From positions 62,001-126,000 of the forward strand of contig NZ_LJSI01000035.1 in the NCBI RefSeq assembly GCF_001305295.1: DNA of 64,000 bases. Direction: 5' to 3'. This DNA comes from Neptunomonas antarctica (GTDB lineage Bacteria > Pseudomonadota > Gammaproteobacteria > Pseudomonadales > Balneatricaceae). Position numbers and translations under genes: made by a program. Positions 44,457-52,862 of this stretch are shown piece by piece. The stretch's first letter is position 1. Each line of letters begins with the position of its first letter. Under the pieces are notes generated by a model that had not been told where the DNA came from, did not search any database, and worked only from the letters and a program-made list of their open reading frames with translations.

Positions 44457-45636
44457 TCAGGAAAAGAAAATGGATTTTTACGATTATTTAAAGATTCTGG
44501 CCGCCAAAGATGGCTCGGATCTGTACCTCTCCACGGGTGCGCCCCCCTGTGGGAAATTTCAGGGTGTTCTGAAACCGTTGAGCAAAACGCCTTACCAATA
44601 TGGTGAAATCGAAAAGATTGCAATGGAGGTGATGGATGAAGAGCAGCGCACCACCTTCAAACAAGATCTTGAGATGAATTTAGCCATATCAATAGCAAAA
44701 TCAGGGCGCTTCCGTTTGAATATTTTCAAACAGCGTAATGATGTGGCGATTGTAGCGCGGAATATCAAAATGGATATTCCGCGCATGGAAGATCTGGGAC
44801 TACCCGATATCCTGAAAGATGTGATTATGGAAAAACGTGGATTGGTGTTATTTGTCGGTGGCACCGGTTCCGGCAAATCGACCTCACTGGCGGCATTAAT
44901 TGATCACCGCAACAGCAATAGTGGCGGTCATATCATTACCATTGAAGACCCCATAGAATTTGTTCACCATCACAAAAAATCAATTGTGAATCAACGTGAA
45001 GTGGGTGTCGATACCCGTAGTTTCCATAGTGCGCTGGTCAACACTCTCCGCCAGGCCCCAGATGTTATCCTGATCGGTGAAGTCAGGGATAAAGAAACCA
45101 TGGAGCACTGCCTGGCCTTTGCTGAGACAGGGCATCTGGCAATCTCGACATTGCATGCTAACAACGCTAACCAGGCTTTGGATCGTATCATTAACTTTTT
45201 CCCTGAAGAAAGACGTCATCAATTGCTGACCGATCTCTCGTTGAATGTTCGCGCTATCGTATCGCAACGCCTGGTACGTACCCTTGATGGCAAACGTGCG
45301 GCTGCTATTGAAATTTTACTGGCCACCTCCACCACCAAAGAACTGATTATGAAAGGCGACATTGATGGTATCAAAGAAATCATGACCAAATCAGAGTCAT
45401 TAGGGATGCAATCCTTTGATTCTGCGCTGTATAAGCTGGCTATGGCAGGAACGATCAGTGAAGAAGAGGCTATCAAAAATGCGGATTCTGCTAATAATTT
45501 GCGCTTAAAGTTTAAATTACGAGATGATGGAAAAAGCAATGACGGCGGCTTGAACTTCAGTCTGGAAGAAGAAAAAGAAAAAGAGAAAGCACCAGAAGAT
45601 GAGGAGGATGAGCACAAAGGACAAACAGTTTTCTAA
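44449..45636 (+). CDS. pilU: Type IV pilus retraction ATPase, PilU type
   Basis: This 395-residue hexameric ATPase has Walker A GGTGSGKST (residues 137-145), Walker B region APDVILIGEVRDKETME, the His box AETGHLAISTLHANN and the AIRAG-like site replaced by YKLAMAGTISEEEAI as in PilU. The acidic tail after residue 370 (EEEKEKEKAPEDEEDEHKG) is disordered. It normally works beside PilT, which is not in the window. The presence of a DHH gene overlapping its start is unusual, since pilU is more often next to pilT. Confidence 0.88.
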   Translation: MADQEKKMDFYDYLKILAAKDGSDLYLSTGAPPCGKFQGVLKPLSKTPYQYGEIEKIAMEVMDEEQRTTFKQDLEMNLAISIAKSGRFRLNIFKQRNDVAIVARNIKMDIPRMEDLGLPDILKDVIMEKRGLVLFVGGTGSGKSTSLAALIDHRNSNSGGHIITIEDPIEFVHHHKKSIVNQREVGVDTRSFHSALVNTLRQAPDVILIGEVRDKETMEHCLAFAETGHLAISTLHANNANQALDRIINFFPEERRHQLLTDLSLNVRAIVSQRLVRTLDGKRAAAIEILLATSTTKELIMKGDIDGIKEIMTKSESLGMQSFDSALYKLAMAGTISEEEAIKNADSANNLRLKFKLRDDGKSNDGGLNFSLEEEKEKEKAPEDEEDEHKGQTVF

Positions 45637-45708
45637 CAGATGCTGTAAACTTCAAGGAACATTATTGCTGCTAAATTGGCCTTTGGCCTCAGGACACCGA
45701 ACCACGCT

Positions 45709-46113
45709 ATGAATGAGATCATCGACGAACTTCGCGAAATGAACCAAGATCGTTTCAGTTCTGTTCGCCTCCCTGATGAGGACGAACTGGTAGAATTGGA
45801 AGAAGAAATTCTGATCTCCATTCCCGCCGATCTTAAAGAATTTTTACTGGACGCCAGTGATGTGGTGGTTGGCACATTATCACCCGTTACAGCCACCGAA
45901 CCACATGCTCATACACATTTACCAGAATTAACCGCAACAGCATGGTCTTTGGGCATGCCGCGAGAGCTTATACCTATTTGCGAAGCCAATGACGGCTATT
46001 ATTTTATAGAACAAGATGGCGCTATCGGATTCTGGTCAGCTGAAGACGATATATCAGAAGATCAATGGGATTCCCTCTGGGATTGGATCACGAACGTGTG
46101 GATGGTCAGTTAA
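45709..46113 (+). CDS. SMI1/KNR4 (SUKH) family protein
   Basis: This 134-residue protein has SUKH features: LPDEDELVELEEEILISIPADLKEFLL, then GMPRELIPICEANDGYYF, GAIGFWSAEDDISEDQWDSL. Family members are often immunity proteins against contact-dependent or polymorphic toxins, but stand-alone ones exist with other roles. No toxin gene is adjacent. The ATG at 45709 is preferred over TTG at 45676; both have weak ribosome sites. The last 15 codons and the following bases are repeated in tandem (see repeat). Confidence 0.8.
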   Translation: MNEIIDELREMNQDRFSSVRLPDEDELVELEEEILISIPADLKEFLLDASDVVVGTLSPVTATEPHAHTHLPELTATAWSLGMPRELIPICEANDGYYFIEQDGAIGFWSAEDDISEDQWDSLWDWITNVWMVS

Positions 46114-46271
46114 AAGCTGAAAGCTGATATTTCAGAAGGCATTAATAGGGATTCCCTCTGGGATTGGATCACGAACGTGTGGATGGTCAGTTAAAAGCTG
46201 AAAGCTGATATTTCAGAAGGCATTAATAGGGATTCCCTCTGGGATTGGATCACGAACGTGTGGATGGTCAG
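46067..46271 (+). repeat. 81-bp tandem repeat at the 3' end of the SUKH gene, 2.5 copies
   Basis: Copies begin at 46067, 46148 and 46229, the last stopping after 43 bp. They share GGGATTCCCTCTGGGATTGG at the start, ATCACGAACGTGTGGATGG and, in the first two, TTAAAAGCTGAAAGCTGATA. The unit is 27 codons, so frame is kept; each copy codes for DSLWDWITNVWMVS plus a stop. The 30 bases before copy 1 also resemble the unit, so the duplication seems to come from the gene end itself. Confidence 0.9.
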
Positions 46272-46312
46272 CTAGAGGCTGTATTTAACTCAACAGGCAG
46301 CAAGCGTTAAAT

Positions 46313-46339
46313 AAAAGAGTCAGAACTGGCTCTTTTTTT
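46313..46339. terminator. Bidirectional terminator overlapping the diguanylate cyclase 3' end
   Basis: AAAAGAGTC pairs with GGCTCTTTT (one G-T pair) around AGAACT. On the plus strand seven T from 46333 give termination for the SUKH gene; on the minus strand ACTCTTTTATTT follows the stem. It includes the last codons and stop of the cyclase gene. Confidence 0.75.
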
Positions 46340-47276
46340 CATACATTAACGCATCAGCTTGTTTCATCAGGGTTTCAACCGAATCCTTCTTTTTATAGTC
46401 AAATTCAACCACACCTTCACAGAATAATAGATCATAACCACGATGAGCCGCTTTATTAAACTTATCTACCGCTAACCGAAATCTGTCGATAGACTCATTT
46501 GCCTGTTTTAAGCTCGTATTGGTTAATAACACCGCAAACTCATCTCCTCCGATTCTGGCAAAAATATCGGAATCCCGAAATGTATCACCCATTATTTTAG
46601 CAAAAGAGAGTAATGCCGAATCCCCTTCTGCATGTCCCCATTTGTCATTGATTAATTTGAAGTCATTCATATCAAGAAAGATCAGTGATGCAGATATTTT
46701 TGTCCGGGAACACATTTTCAGAGTTTGCTGAGACAACATAATAAAACCACGACGGTTAGATATTTTTGTCAGTTCATCCAGAGTAGCCAATTGCACAGCA
46801 GCGAGCTCTCTTTCTGCCAACGCAGCAAGATCCCTTAACGCTTCCATATCTTCCTTGTTAAAGATTCTCGATTTTGTATCGATAATGCACAAGGTGCCTA
46901 ATGTACTTCCATCCAAATGCCTCAATGGGCAACCCGCATAAAAACGAATATAAGGCGCCTGCAACACCAAAGGGTTGTCCGCAAAACGTTCATCCTCAGC
47001 AGCATCTTCGACGATAAAGACCTCATCACTGAGTATGGCGTGCCCACAAAAAGAAATTTCCCGTGATGTCTCTCTAACATCAAGCCCCACAGATGACTTA
47101 AACCACTGCCGCTGCTCATCGATAAGACTGACAAGTGCAATAGGCACATCAAACATGTGTTTAGCCAGGCGTGTTAACCGATCGAAGCGCTCTTCAGCCG
47201 GAGTATCAAGAATATCCAGTGAACGTAGCGTCTTGAGTCGAGCCTCTTCATTTTCAGTAGTATCAGGTTTTTTCAT
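46320..47276 (-). CDS. Diguanylate cyclase with GAF sensor domain
   Basis: This 318-residue cytoplasmic protein has a GAF domain (about 25-160) with the ISFCGHAILSDEVFIVEDA stretch often seen in such sensors, and a GGDEF domain (about 165-315). The catalytic GGDEF is at 243-247 and the inhibitory I-site RDSD at 234-237, so both activity and feedback by c-di-GMP are expected. LDMNDFKLINDKWGH holds the metal-binding Asp. The signal is unknown. It is transcribed alone from the minus strand. Confidence 0.9.
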   Translation of the reverse strand: MKKPDTTENEEARLKTLRSLDILDTPAEERFDRLTRLAKHMFDVPIALVSLIDEQRQWFKSSVGLDVRETSREISFCGHAILSDEVFIVEDAAEDERFADNPLVLQAPYIRFYAGCPLRHLDGSTLGTLCIIDTKSRIFNKEDMEALRDLAALAERELAAVQLATLDELTKISNRRGFIMLSQQTLKMCSRTKISASLIFLDMNDFKLINDKWGHAEGDSALLSFAKIMGDTFRDSDIFARIGGDEFAVLLTNTSLKQANESIDRFRLAVDKFNKAAHRGYDLLFCEGVVEFDYKKKDSVETLMKQADALMYEKKSQF

Positions 47277-47429
47277 TCTGCTTATATTACCGTCAATTCA
47301 ACATTGTTTTATCTATCTAATTCATCGATTATTAACTATCAACAAAACTCACTTATAAATACCAGACTGTAATGATTATAGTTCAGATAATCGCTTTGGA
47401 ATGAAAAATTAAAAAATACTGAGTCTTCT

Positions 47430-48332
47430 TTAATAGACTTCAATTCCGTGCTTGTGTAGCAAACGCGGCATTATGCTATCCAGACTCAGAACATCAGACT
47501 CGTCTAATTTGCTGAAATTAAAATTGTATTTCTCATACATGTTGAGCTTTTCCTGCATTCTTTCCTCATTTTCAGCCGTATTTCCAGAACCCCAATATTC
47601 AATATAGGCATTGCCAACAGGGAGGTAAAAGGTACTGTAATGATCCTCATCTATCGGTAATGCCCGCTCGTAAGCGTGGGCGATTCCAGCCATATAAAGC
47701 CAATTATCAATCAGCATTTCTGCTTTTGAACGCACATAATGTCCATCTGCCGTACGAAAATTAGCAGGGTGTTTTTGTCTGAAAATTAATGTATTTTGAT
47801 CAGCAACATCATTCAGCCCGAGCGCCTGCCCCAAGTCTCCTTTGAACGCTTTAACCGAACGCTCAAAGGCACGGTTATGCATAAAACCAGCAGGCCATAA
47901 CACATAAGGAATACCCGTTTTATAATTCTCTTTTTGCACACCACCTAACGCTTCCCCCTGTGGTGTGAGCGTCCAGCCTTTACGATGACGACTCATCCAT
48001 CCCAATTCAGACAAGAGCATATTCACCTGACGCGCGGTTAGTGCCACGAGCTCAGCAATATTGCTCGCACTCAAAAGTGTGCTCTGGTTATAGGCGACCA
48101 CCACTGAATCGACACCCTCTATTTTCATCTGTGCAGGCCACACAATATACATGCCGAATTTGTCACTATGCTTTACTTCCCCACCCTGTTCCCGGCCACT
48201 CTGTGTTAGCTCCCACATATTGTCTAAACGTACAATCCATCCAGAATTTTCCAGTTGCATAAACAACTCTTTACTGGACATACTGCGCAGTTTAGAGAGC
48301 GCTGTAGTTGAAATTTTATCGAGGTTATCCAT
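47430..48332 (-). CDS. Protein with duplicated winged-helix-like units and a PD-(D/E)XK-like domain
   Basis: This 300-residue protein carries two similar units, residues 22-67 and 102-147, each of the form [LM]..L...GW....[NR]..W.LT..G...GG...-.[FT]G.Y[IV][LV]WP. A C-terminal domain (about 195-300) has SKAEMLIDNWLY, HYSTFYLPVGNAYIEYWG and KLNMYEKYNFNF, like PD-(D/E)XK nuclease relatives. The usual Asp before FYLP is Thr here, so activity is doubtful. The start at 48332 follows AGGAGCGACCGA. Its neighbour is a divergent sigma-54 activator. No function is known. Confidence 0.65.
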   Translation of the reverse strand: MDNLDKISTTALSKLRSMSSKELFMQLENSGWIVRLDNMWELTQSGREQGGEVKHSDKFGMYIVWPAQMKIEGVDSVVVAYNQSTLLSASNIAELVALTARQVNMLLSELGWMSRHRKGWTLTPQGEALGGVQKENYKTGIPYVLWPAGFMHNRAFERSVKAFKGDLGQALGLNDVADQNTLIFRQKHPANFRTADGHYVRSKAEMLIDNWLYMAGIAHAYERALPIDEDHYSTFYLPVGNAYIEYWGSGNTAENEERMQEKLNMYEKYNFNFSKLDESDVLSLDSIMPRLLHKHGIEVY

Positions 48333-48494
48333 TCGGTCGCTCCTGAAAAACTGATGAAGATTACCGTCTTCATCATCAACTGCTAGTATGTCACTGTACA
48401 TATGAGCACAAAGCTATAGATTCTCAACTTACAGCGTCTGAGCCATACAATAACTATAAAACGCAAACGATAAAGTTTAGCAAGGAATGCAAAA

Positions 48495-49922
48495 TTGATA
48501 AATTCGCCAGGACAGCATATCTGTCTGGATGATCTACTCAGCAGGCAAACCAGTGATCAGCACCCCTTTGAGCTGCTATCCAGCCTCTGTGAGGGTGCTA
48601 TCGCCGTCGATGCGGATTGCCGTATTATTTGGATGAGCCCCAAATATCGTCAACTCATCAATATACCTGAAGATAAAGAGCTGATAGGCACACCGATTGA
48701 GGAGCTTCTGCCTACTACGCAATTGCCAAGGGTATTAAAAAGCGGCAAACCAACCTTTGTCGATTTAATGCAGATTAATAGGCGTTGGTGCGTGGTCACA
48801 CGTATGCCTTTAAAAGATCATGATGGCACAGTGATGGGGGCTATTGGCTTTATTTTTTATACAGAACTGGAAAGCCTGGGGCCGTTATTTGATAAATTCG
48901 CCAGGCTTAAGCGCCAACTGGAACAACAAAAACTAATTCGTCCCTCACGTTATGCACTGGATGATCTGATCGGTCAGTCTAGCGTTGTTCAACAACTGAA
49001 AAGACAAGCACGCCGCGCCGCATTATTGGACACAACGGTATTATTACTCGGTGAAACGGGTACTGGAAAAGAGCTGCTGGCGCAGGGTATTCATCATGCA
49101 TCGCCACGTAATGGCGGCCCTTTTGTGGGTATTAACATGGCAGCCTTACCCGAATCCCTGGTGGAAGCTGAGCTATTCGGCGCCGCGCCTGGTGCCTATA
49201 CCGGCATCGAAAAAGGTGGCCGCAAAGGTAAAGTCCAGTTAGCAAATGGTGGCACCTTGTTTCTTGATGAAATTGCCGAAATGCCCTTAGCGATGCAAGC
49301 CAAGTTATTGAGAGTACTACAAGAGCGTGAAGTCGAGGCTCTAGGCTCAAACAGCCTGGAACAAGTTGATGTACGCGTTATTGCGGCCACCTCAAAAAAC
49401 CTGAAACAGCTCGTGGATGAGGGCGAATTCCGAGCCGACCTTTATTACCGCCTGAATGTTCTACCTATTCGCTTAGCACCACTACGAGACAGGAAAGAAG
49501 ATATTCCTCTGCTCTGCCAACACATGCTGGAGAGCATCCAGAAGCAGGCCCAAATTCCGGCATTAGAACTCACCGATTCAGCACGACAGTGGTTATATCA
49601 ATACAGTTGGCCCGGCAATGTTCGTGAACTTCACAACCGCCTGGAAAGAGGTTGTGTTATGGCAGAAGGCAGCGCCATTGAACCAGAAGACTTAGGCGCA
49701 TTTGACGACCTGCCAACATCCGAGACCTGTATTACGTCTTTTTCTCCTCAACTTCGAGCACCTTCTTTATCGTTGTCGGAGATCCGCTTACGCACAGATA
49801 AAATAGCACTTGAGCAGGCTCTGGAAAAAACAGGGGGTAATAAAAGCAAAACAGCCAAGCTATTAGGCATTTCCCGCGCTACCTTATATGAGCGACTAAA
49901 AAAGTGTCAGGCAAATAAATAA
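48495..49922 (+). CDS. Sigma-54-dependent activator (PAS, AAA+, Fis-type HTH)
   Basis: This 475-residue activator starts from TTG after AAGGAA. It has a PAS-like sensor (about 25-125), an AAA+ domain (155-385) with Walker A GETGTGKE (186-193), Walker B GTLFLDEIAE and the sigma-54 loop as GAYTGI at 233-238 rather than GAFTGA, and a C-terminal HTH (NKSKTAKLLGISRATLYERL). Sequence order resembles regulators of short-chain acid/ketone body use (AtoC/AcoR-like). It is directly followed by a CoA-transferase gene with a sigma-54 promoter, its likely target. Confidence 0.9.
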   Translation: MINSPGQHICLDDLLSRQTSDQHPFELLSSLCEGAIAVDADCRIIWMSPKYRQLINIPEDKELIGTPIEELLPTTQLPRVLKSGKPTFVDLMQINRRWCVVTRMPLKDHDGTVMGAIGFIFYTELESLGPLFDKFARLKRQLEQQKLIRPSRYALDDLIGQSSVVQQLKRQARRAALLDTTVLLLGETGTGKELLAQGIHHASPRNGGPFVGINMAALPESLVEAELFGAAPGAYTGIEKGGRKGKVQLANGGTLFLDEIAEMPLAMQAKLLRVLQEREVEALGSNSLEQVDVRVIAATSKNLKQLVDEGEFRADLYYRLNVLPIRLAPLRDRKEDIPLLCQHMLESIQKQAQIPALELTDSARQWLYQYSWPGNVRELHNRLERGCVMAEGSAIEPEDLGAFDDLPTSETCITSFSPQLRAPSLSLSEIRLRTDKIALEQALEKTGGNKSKTAKLLGISRATLYERLKKCQANK

Positions 49923-49936
49923 CATGTTTGTTATTT

Positions 49937-49950
49937 ATACATAAGTGTAT
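49937..49950. promoter_or_regulatory. Candidate upstream activator site for the CoA-transferase promoter
   Basis: ATACA-TAAG-TGTAT is a perfect palindrome with 5-bp arms, about 80 bp before the -24 element of the sigma-54 promoter, a typical distance for an activator site. It lies between the activator gene and its probable target. Confidence 0.4.
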
Positions 49951-50015
49951 TAATTCCAAGACATTTAAAATTTACAATATAACATAAACCTTTGATTTAA
50001 ATAATATTTAAGATG

Positions 50016-50031
50016 TTGGCTCGACTTTTGC
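50016..50031 (+). promoter_or_regulatory. Sigma-54 (-24/-12) promoter of the CoA-transferase gene
   Basis: TTGGCTCGACTTTTGC matches the consensus TTGGCACG-N4-TTGC with one change. The invariant GG (50018-50019) and GC (50030-50031) are 10 bp apart as required. The transcription start is expected near 50043, 30 nt before the ATG. Confidence 0.85.
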
Positions 50032-50073
50032 TTAATAGACTACTATAAAAATAATGATAAGGAAGGTACTCGC

Positions 50074-51705
50074 ATGCCAAGTCGTCTTATATCAGCTGAA
50101 GAAGCCGCGCTATTGATCAACGATTGCACCACCATTGCCACCGCCGGGTTTATTGGCATTGGCTTTGCTGAGACGCTCGCCAAAGCAATAGAAAAGCGTT
50201 TCCTTGAAACCGGCCACCCTGCTCAACTGAGCCTGGTATATGCTGCAGGCCAAGGCGACGCTCACACTAAGGGCCTGAACCGTTTTGGGCACGAAGGCAT
50301 GCTGAAACGCGTAGTAGGTGGCCATTGGGGACTCGCTCCCCGTTTGGGAAAGCTCGCATTAGAAAACAAAATTGAGGCGTACAATCTTCCTCAAGGTGTT
50401 ATTTGTCACTTGTTCCGGGATATTGCAGCGGGCAAGCCGGGCACCATTACTCATGTTGGCCTGCATACTTTCGTGGATCCTATTCAGGACGGCGGTAAAA
50501 TAAATAGTCACACTCAGGAAGATTTAGTAGAGCGACTGACACTGGCAGGTAAGCCTTATCTCTTTTACAAAGCATTTCCTATTAACGTAGCACTGCTACG
50601 CGGTACAACTGCAGATAAGCACGGCAATATTTCGATGGAGAAAGAAGCGCTTCCCTTAGATTCATTAGCTATAGCACAAGCCGTTAAAAATAGCGGCGGC
50701 ATAGTCCTTGTTCAGGTAGAGCGAATCACTGAGCAACACCAGCTCACACCAGATCGCGTCAGGATCCCTGGTATTCTTGTCGATCATATAGTGTTATCAG
50801 AGCCTGCTGACCATCCACAAACTTTTGCAGAACATTACAACCCCGCCTATTGTGGCGAAATCCGTACACTCCCCTCCCTGCAAGCAATCCCTCTGAGTGT
50901 CCGAAAGATCATTGGCCGTCGTGCGTTAATGGAGCTACGTAAGAACTCTATCGTTAATTTGGGCATTGGCATGCCAGAAATCATCTCGCAGGTTGCCGCT
51001 GAAGAAAACCGACTTAGCGAATTCACTTTAACCGTGGAAGCTGGTGGTATTGGTGGCGAACCCGCCAGCGGTCTGAGTTTTGGGGCTATCGCTAACGCGG
51101 ATGCCATTATTGATCAACCTGCCCAGTTTGATTTTTATGATGGGGGCGGGCTGGATCAGGCTTTTCTTGGCTTAGCTGAAACCTGCCCCGAAGGACATAT
51201 CAATGTCAGCCGCTTTGGTAACCGTCTGGCTGGCTGTGGTGGCTTTATCAATATCACTCAAAACACGCAGGATCTTTACTTTTTAGGAACATTTACGTCT
51301 GGTGTACAGCAGCTGGAGATCCATAACAACCAACTCTCCATTATCAAAAACGGCCCAATCAAAAAGTTCTTAGGCGCAGTCGAGCAGATCACGTTTAACG
51401 GTCAGTACGCATTAGAAAAACAACAAAACGTCATGTTTATTACCGAAAGAGCCGTCTTTAAGCTCACCGCAGAAGGACTGAAATTACTGGAAATAGCGCC
51501 AGGAATTGATCTGCAAAAAGATATTCTTGATCAGATGGAGTTTATGCCCGTTATTGATGACGATTACACTCTGATGGATCCGCGGCTGTTTAATGAAGGA
51601 CCTATGAACTTACAGCATGCAGGCAGTATGCCCATGCGCCATATGCGTTCTATCTGGAAACGCGTGCTGGACAACACCTCAAAGGATGATGAATTCGCAG
51701 CCTGA
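50074..51705 (+). CDS. Acyl-CoA:carboxylate CoA-transferase (fused alpha/beta)
   Basis: This 543-residue class I CoA-transferase is a single chain with both subunits. The alpha half has IATAGFIGIGFAETLAKAIE and HVGLHTFVDPIQDGGK. The beta half has IVNLGIGMPEIISQVAAEE and the catalytic Glu 322 in TVEAGGIGGEPASG. It resembles YdiF/propionate CoA-transferase types that move CoA between short-chain acids or 3-keto acids and acetate or succinate. Control by sigma-54 through the upstream activator is likely. The exact acid is unknown. Confidence 0.9.
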   Translation: MPSRLISAEEAALLINDCTTIATAGFIGIGFAETLAKAIEKRFLETGHPAQLSLVYAAGQGDAHTKGLNRFGHEGMLKRVVGGHWGLAPRLGKLALENKIEAYNLPQGVICHLFRDIAAGKPGTITHVGLHTFVDPIQDGGKINSHTQEDLVERLTLAGKPYLFYKAFPINVALLRGTTADKHGNISMEKEALPLDSLAIAQAVKNSGGIVLVQVERITEQHQLTPDRVRIPGILVDHIVLSEPADHPQTFAEHYNPAYCGEIRTLPSLQAIPLSVRKIIGRRALMELRKNSIVNLGIGMPEIISQVAAEENRLSEFTLTVEAGGIGGEPASGLSFGAIANADAIIDQPAQFDFYDGGGLDQAFLGLAETCPEGHINVSRFGNRLAGCGGFINITQNTQDLYFLGTFTSGVQQLEIHNNQLSIIKNGPIKKFLGAVEQITFNGQYALEKQQNVMFITERAVFKLTAEGLKLLEIAPGIDLQKDILDQMEFMPVIDDDYTLMDPRLFNEGPMNLQHAGSMPMRHMRSIWKRVLDNTSKDDEFAA

Positions 51706-51714
51706 TGCCATTAG

Positions 51715-51788
51715 CTATGTTTAAATGATCTATGTTTAAACTGCTACGTATAAATGGTCTAGGTACAAATGGCCTGTGTTTAAAATCA
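51715..51788. repeat. Degenerate 14-15 bp tandem repeats after the CoA-transferase gene
   Basis: Five units follow one another: CTATGTTTAAATGAT, CTATGTTTAAACTG, CTACGTATAAATGGT, CTAGGTACAAATGGC and CTGTGTTTAAAATC. They fill about half of the 136-bp gap before sixA. Similar units occur behind sixA. Confidence 0.7.
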
Positions 51789-51841
51789 TGTTATCTTAGG
51801 ATAGACAGCGACTTTAAGTATGATCAAGCAGGGACTCAGCG

Positions 51842-52336
51842 ATGCGCACATTAACACTGATCAGACATGCTAAATCCAGCTGGAAATTTCCTGAATGTGA
51901 TGATTTCAAGCGGCCTTTGAACAAACGTGGAAAGCGTGATCTACCCGTGATGGTCGAACGTTTGCGCAATGCCGGACTAGAACCAGACCGGTGTCTTTCC
52001 AGTGGAGCAATTCGCGCGTTATTAACCGCTAAAGCCACCAGTAAACATCTAAAGAACCGTCCTCCCATTAAGGTAATTCCAGAACTCTATGAGTCTTATA
52101 TGGAAACTTTATTGGATGTGTTACAACGCCACTCAGACAAAGACCGCCATATCATGATGTTTGGTCACAATCCCGGTTTGCAGCAACTTGGCGAGTATCT
52201 GACAGGAAAAAAGATTGAAAATTTACCAACCTGTGGTGTGATGCATATACACCTGAGCATCAAGTGTTGGTCCGAACTCTCCGAGTTTTGCGGCACACTG
52301 AACTGGCTGGATTACCCTAAGCTACATATTAAATAA
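51842..52336 (+). CDS. sixA: Phosphohistidine phosphatase SixA-like
   Basis: This 164-residue histidine phosphatase has the N-terminal RHAKSSW catalytic motif (His 9), the LSSGAIRALLTA second Arg region and the MMFGHNPGLQQLGEYL second His. In E. coli SixA removes phosphate from His residues of phosphorelay or nitrogen-PTS proteins. The phosphate donor here is unknown. The 3' end, around CTACATATTAAATAA, overlaps a repeat unit, so the last residues KLHIK may derive from the repeat. No operon partner is obvious. Confidence 0.87.
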   Translation: MRTLTLIRHAKSSWKFPECDDFKRPLNKRGKRDLPVMVERLRNAGLEPDRCLSSGAIRALLTAKATSKHLKNRPPIKVIPELYESYMETLLDVLQRHSDKDRHIMMFGHNPGLQQLGEYLTGKKIENLPTCGVMHIHLSIKCWSELSEFCGTLNWLDYPKLHIK

Positions 52337-52372
52337 ACCATGTATTAAATAAGCTACATACAACGGCTATCT
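52321..52372. repeat. Further degenerate repeats behind sixA
   Basis: CTACATATTAAATAAAC, CATGTATTAAATAAG, CTACATACAACGG and CTATCTGCAAGG follow one another and resemble the units at 51715-51788. The first unit contains the sixA stop codon. Next to them is CCGATTA-N9-TAATCGG (52390-52412), a perfect hairpin that overlaps the stop of the small gene on the other strand. Confidence 0.5.
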
Positions 52373-52393
52373 GCAAGGTAACGCCTAAACCGA

Positions 52394-52591
52394 TTAACTA
52401 TGTGCTAATCGGCTAGGAAAAATTGGCATTTCAATCGAAAGAATAGCCACCATTACTCTGGAAATCGATTTGAATACTGCTTTGAATATCCCTATTGTGT
52501 ATTCACCACGTAGCTCTTTAGCAATGGCGACGTAATAGGCCGTATCAATATTGCCGTACATATCAAGTTTAGTATCTGTTGAATCGTGCAT
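52394..52591 (-). CDS. Small conserved-looking protein, 65 residues
   Basis: The protein begins MHDSTDTKLDMYGNIDTAYY and continues with a helix VAIAKELRGEYTIGIFKAVF. The pattern, a short polar start then (A/E)-x-x-L-R-x-E-Y-hydrophobic, is like small DUF proteins of the RSP_7527 type, but the match is not certain. The start at 52591 follows AAAGGTGA at good spacing, the main support for the gene. Its stop lies in a hairpin next to sixA. It lies alone and its function is unknown. Confidence 0.55.
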   Translation of the reverse strand: MHDSTDTKLDMYGNIDTAYYVAIAKELRGEYTIGIFKAVFKSISRVMVAILSIEMPIFPSRLAHS

Positions 52592-52862
52592 ATTATTCAC
52601 CTTTCGGATTATATCTGAAGTTAATATGCTTACTTTAATGCTGAAAAAGACATTCAACAAACGATCATTTTTATCGTTAGTGATGAAAAAAACTAATCAT
52701 TAATATAATCAGTCCAATAAACCAGCCCGACAAACAAGCCGGACCCTACTCACTGCCCACTAACGCCCCATTCTTTAGCCTGTTTTCGACAATTCATCGT
52801 TGCTAGCGCTGCTGTCGCAACACACGTATCATCTACTTTCTATTCCTATTCCTGGAGCCGAC

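Noticed and set aside
45219-45617. 132-residue Ser-rich frame antisense to pilU
   Set aside because: Mirror of the acidic Glu/Lys tail of PilU; no ribosome site.
46067-46271. Idea that the 81-bp repeat is a CRISPR or a short mobile element
   Set aside because: Copies are directly adjacent without spacers, have no terminal inverted repeats and clearly come from the end of the SUKH gene.
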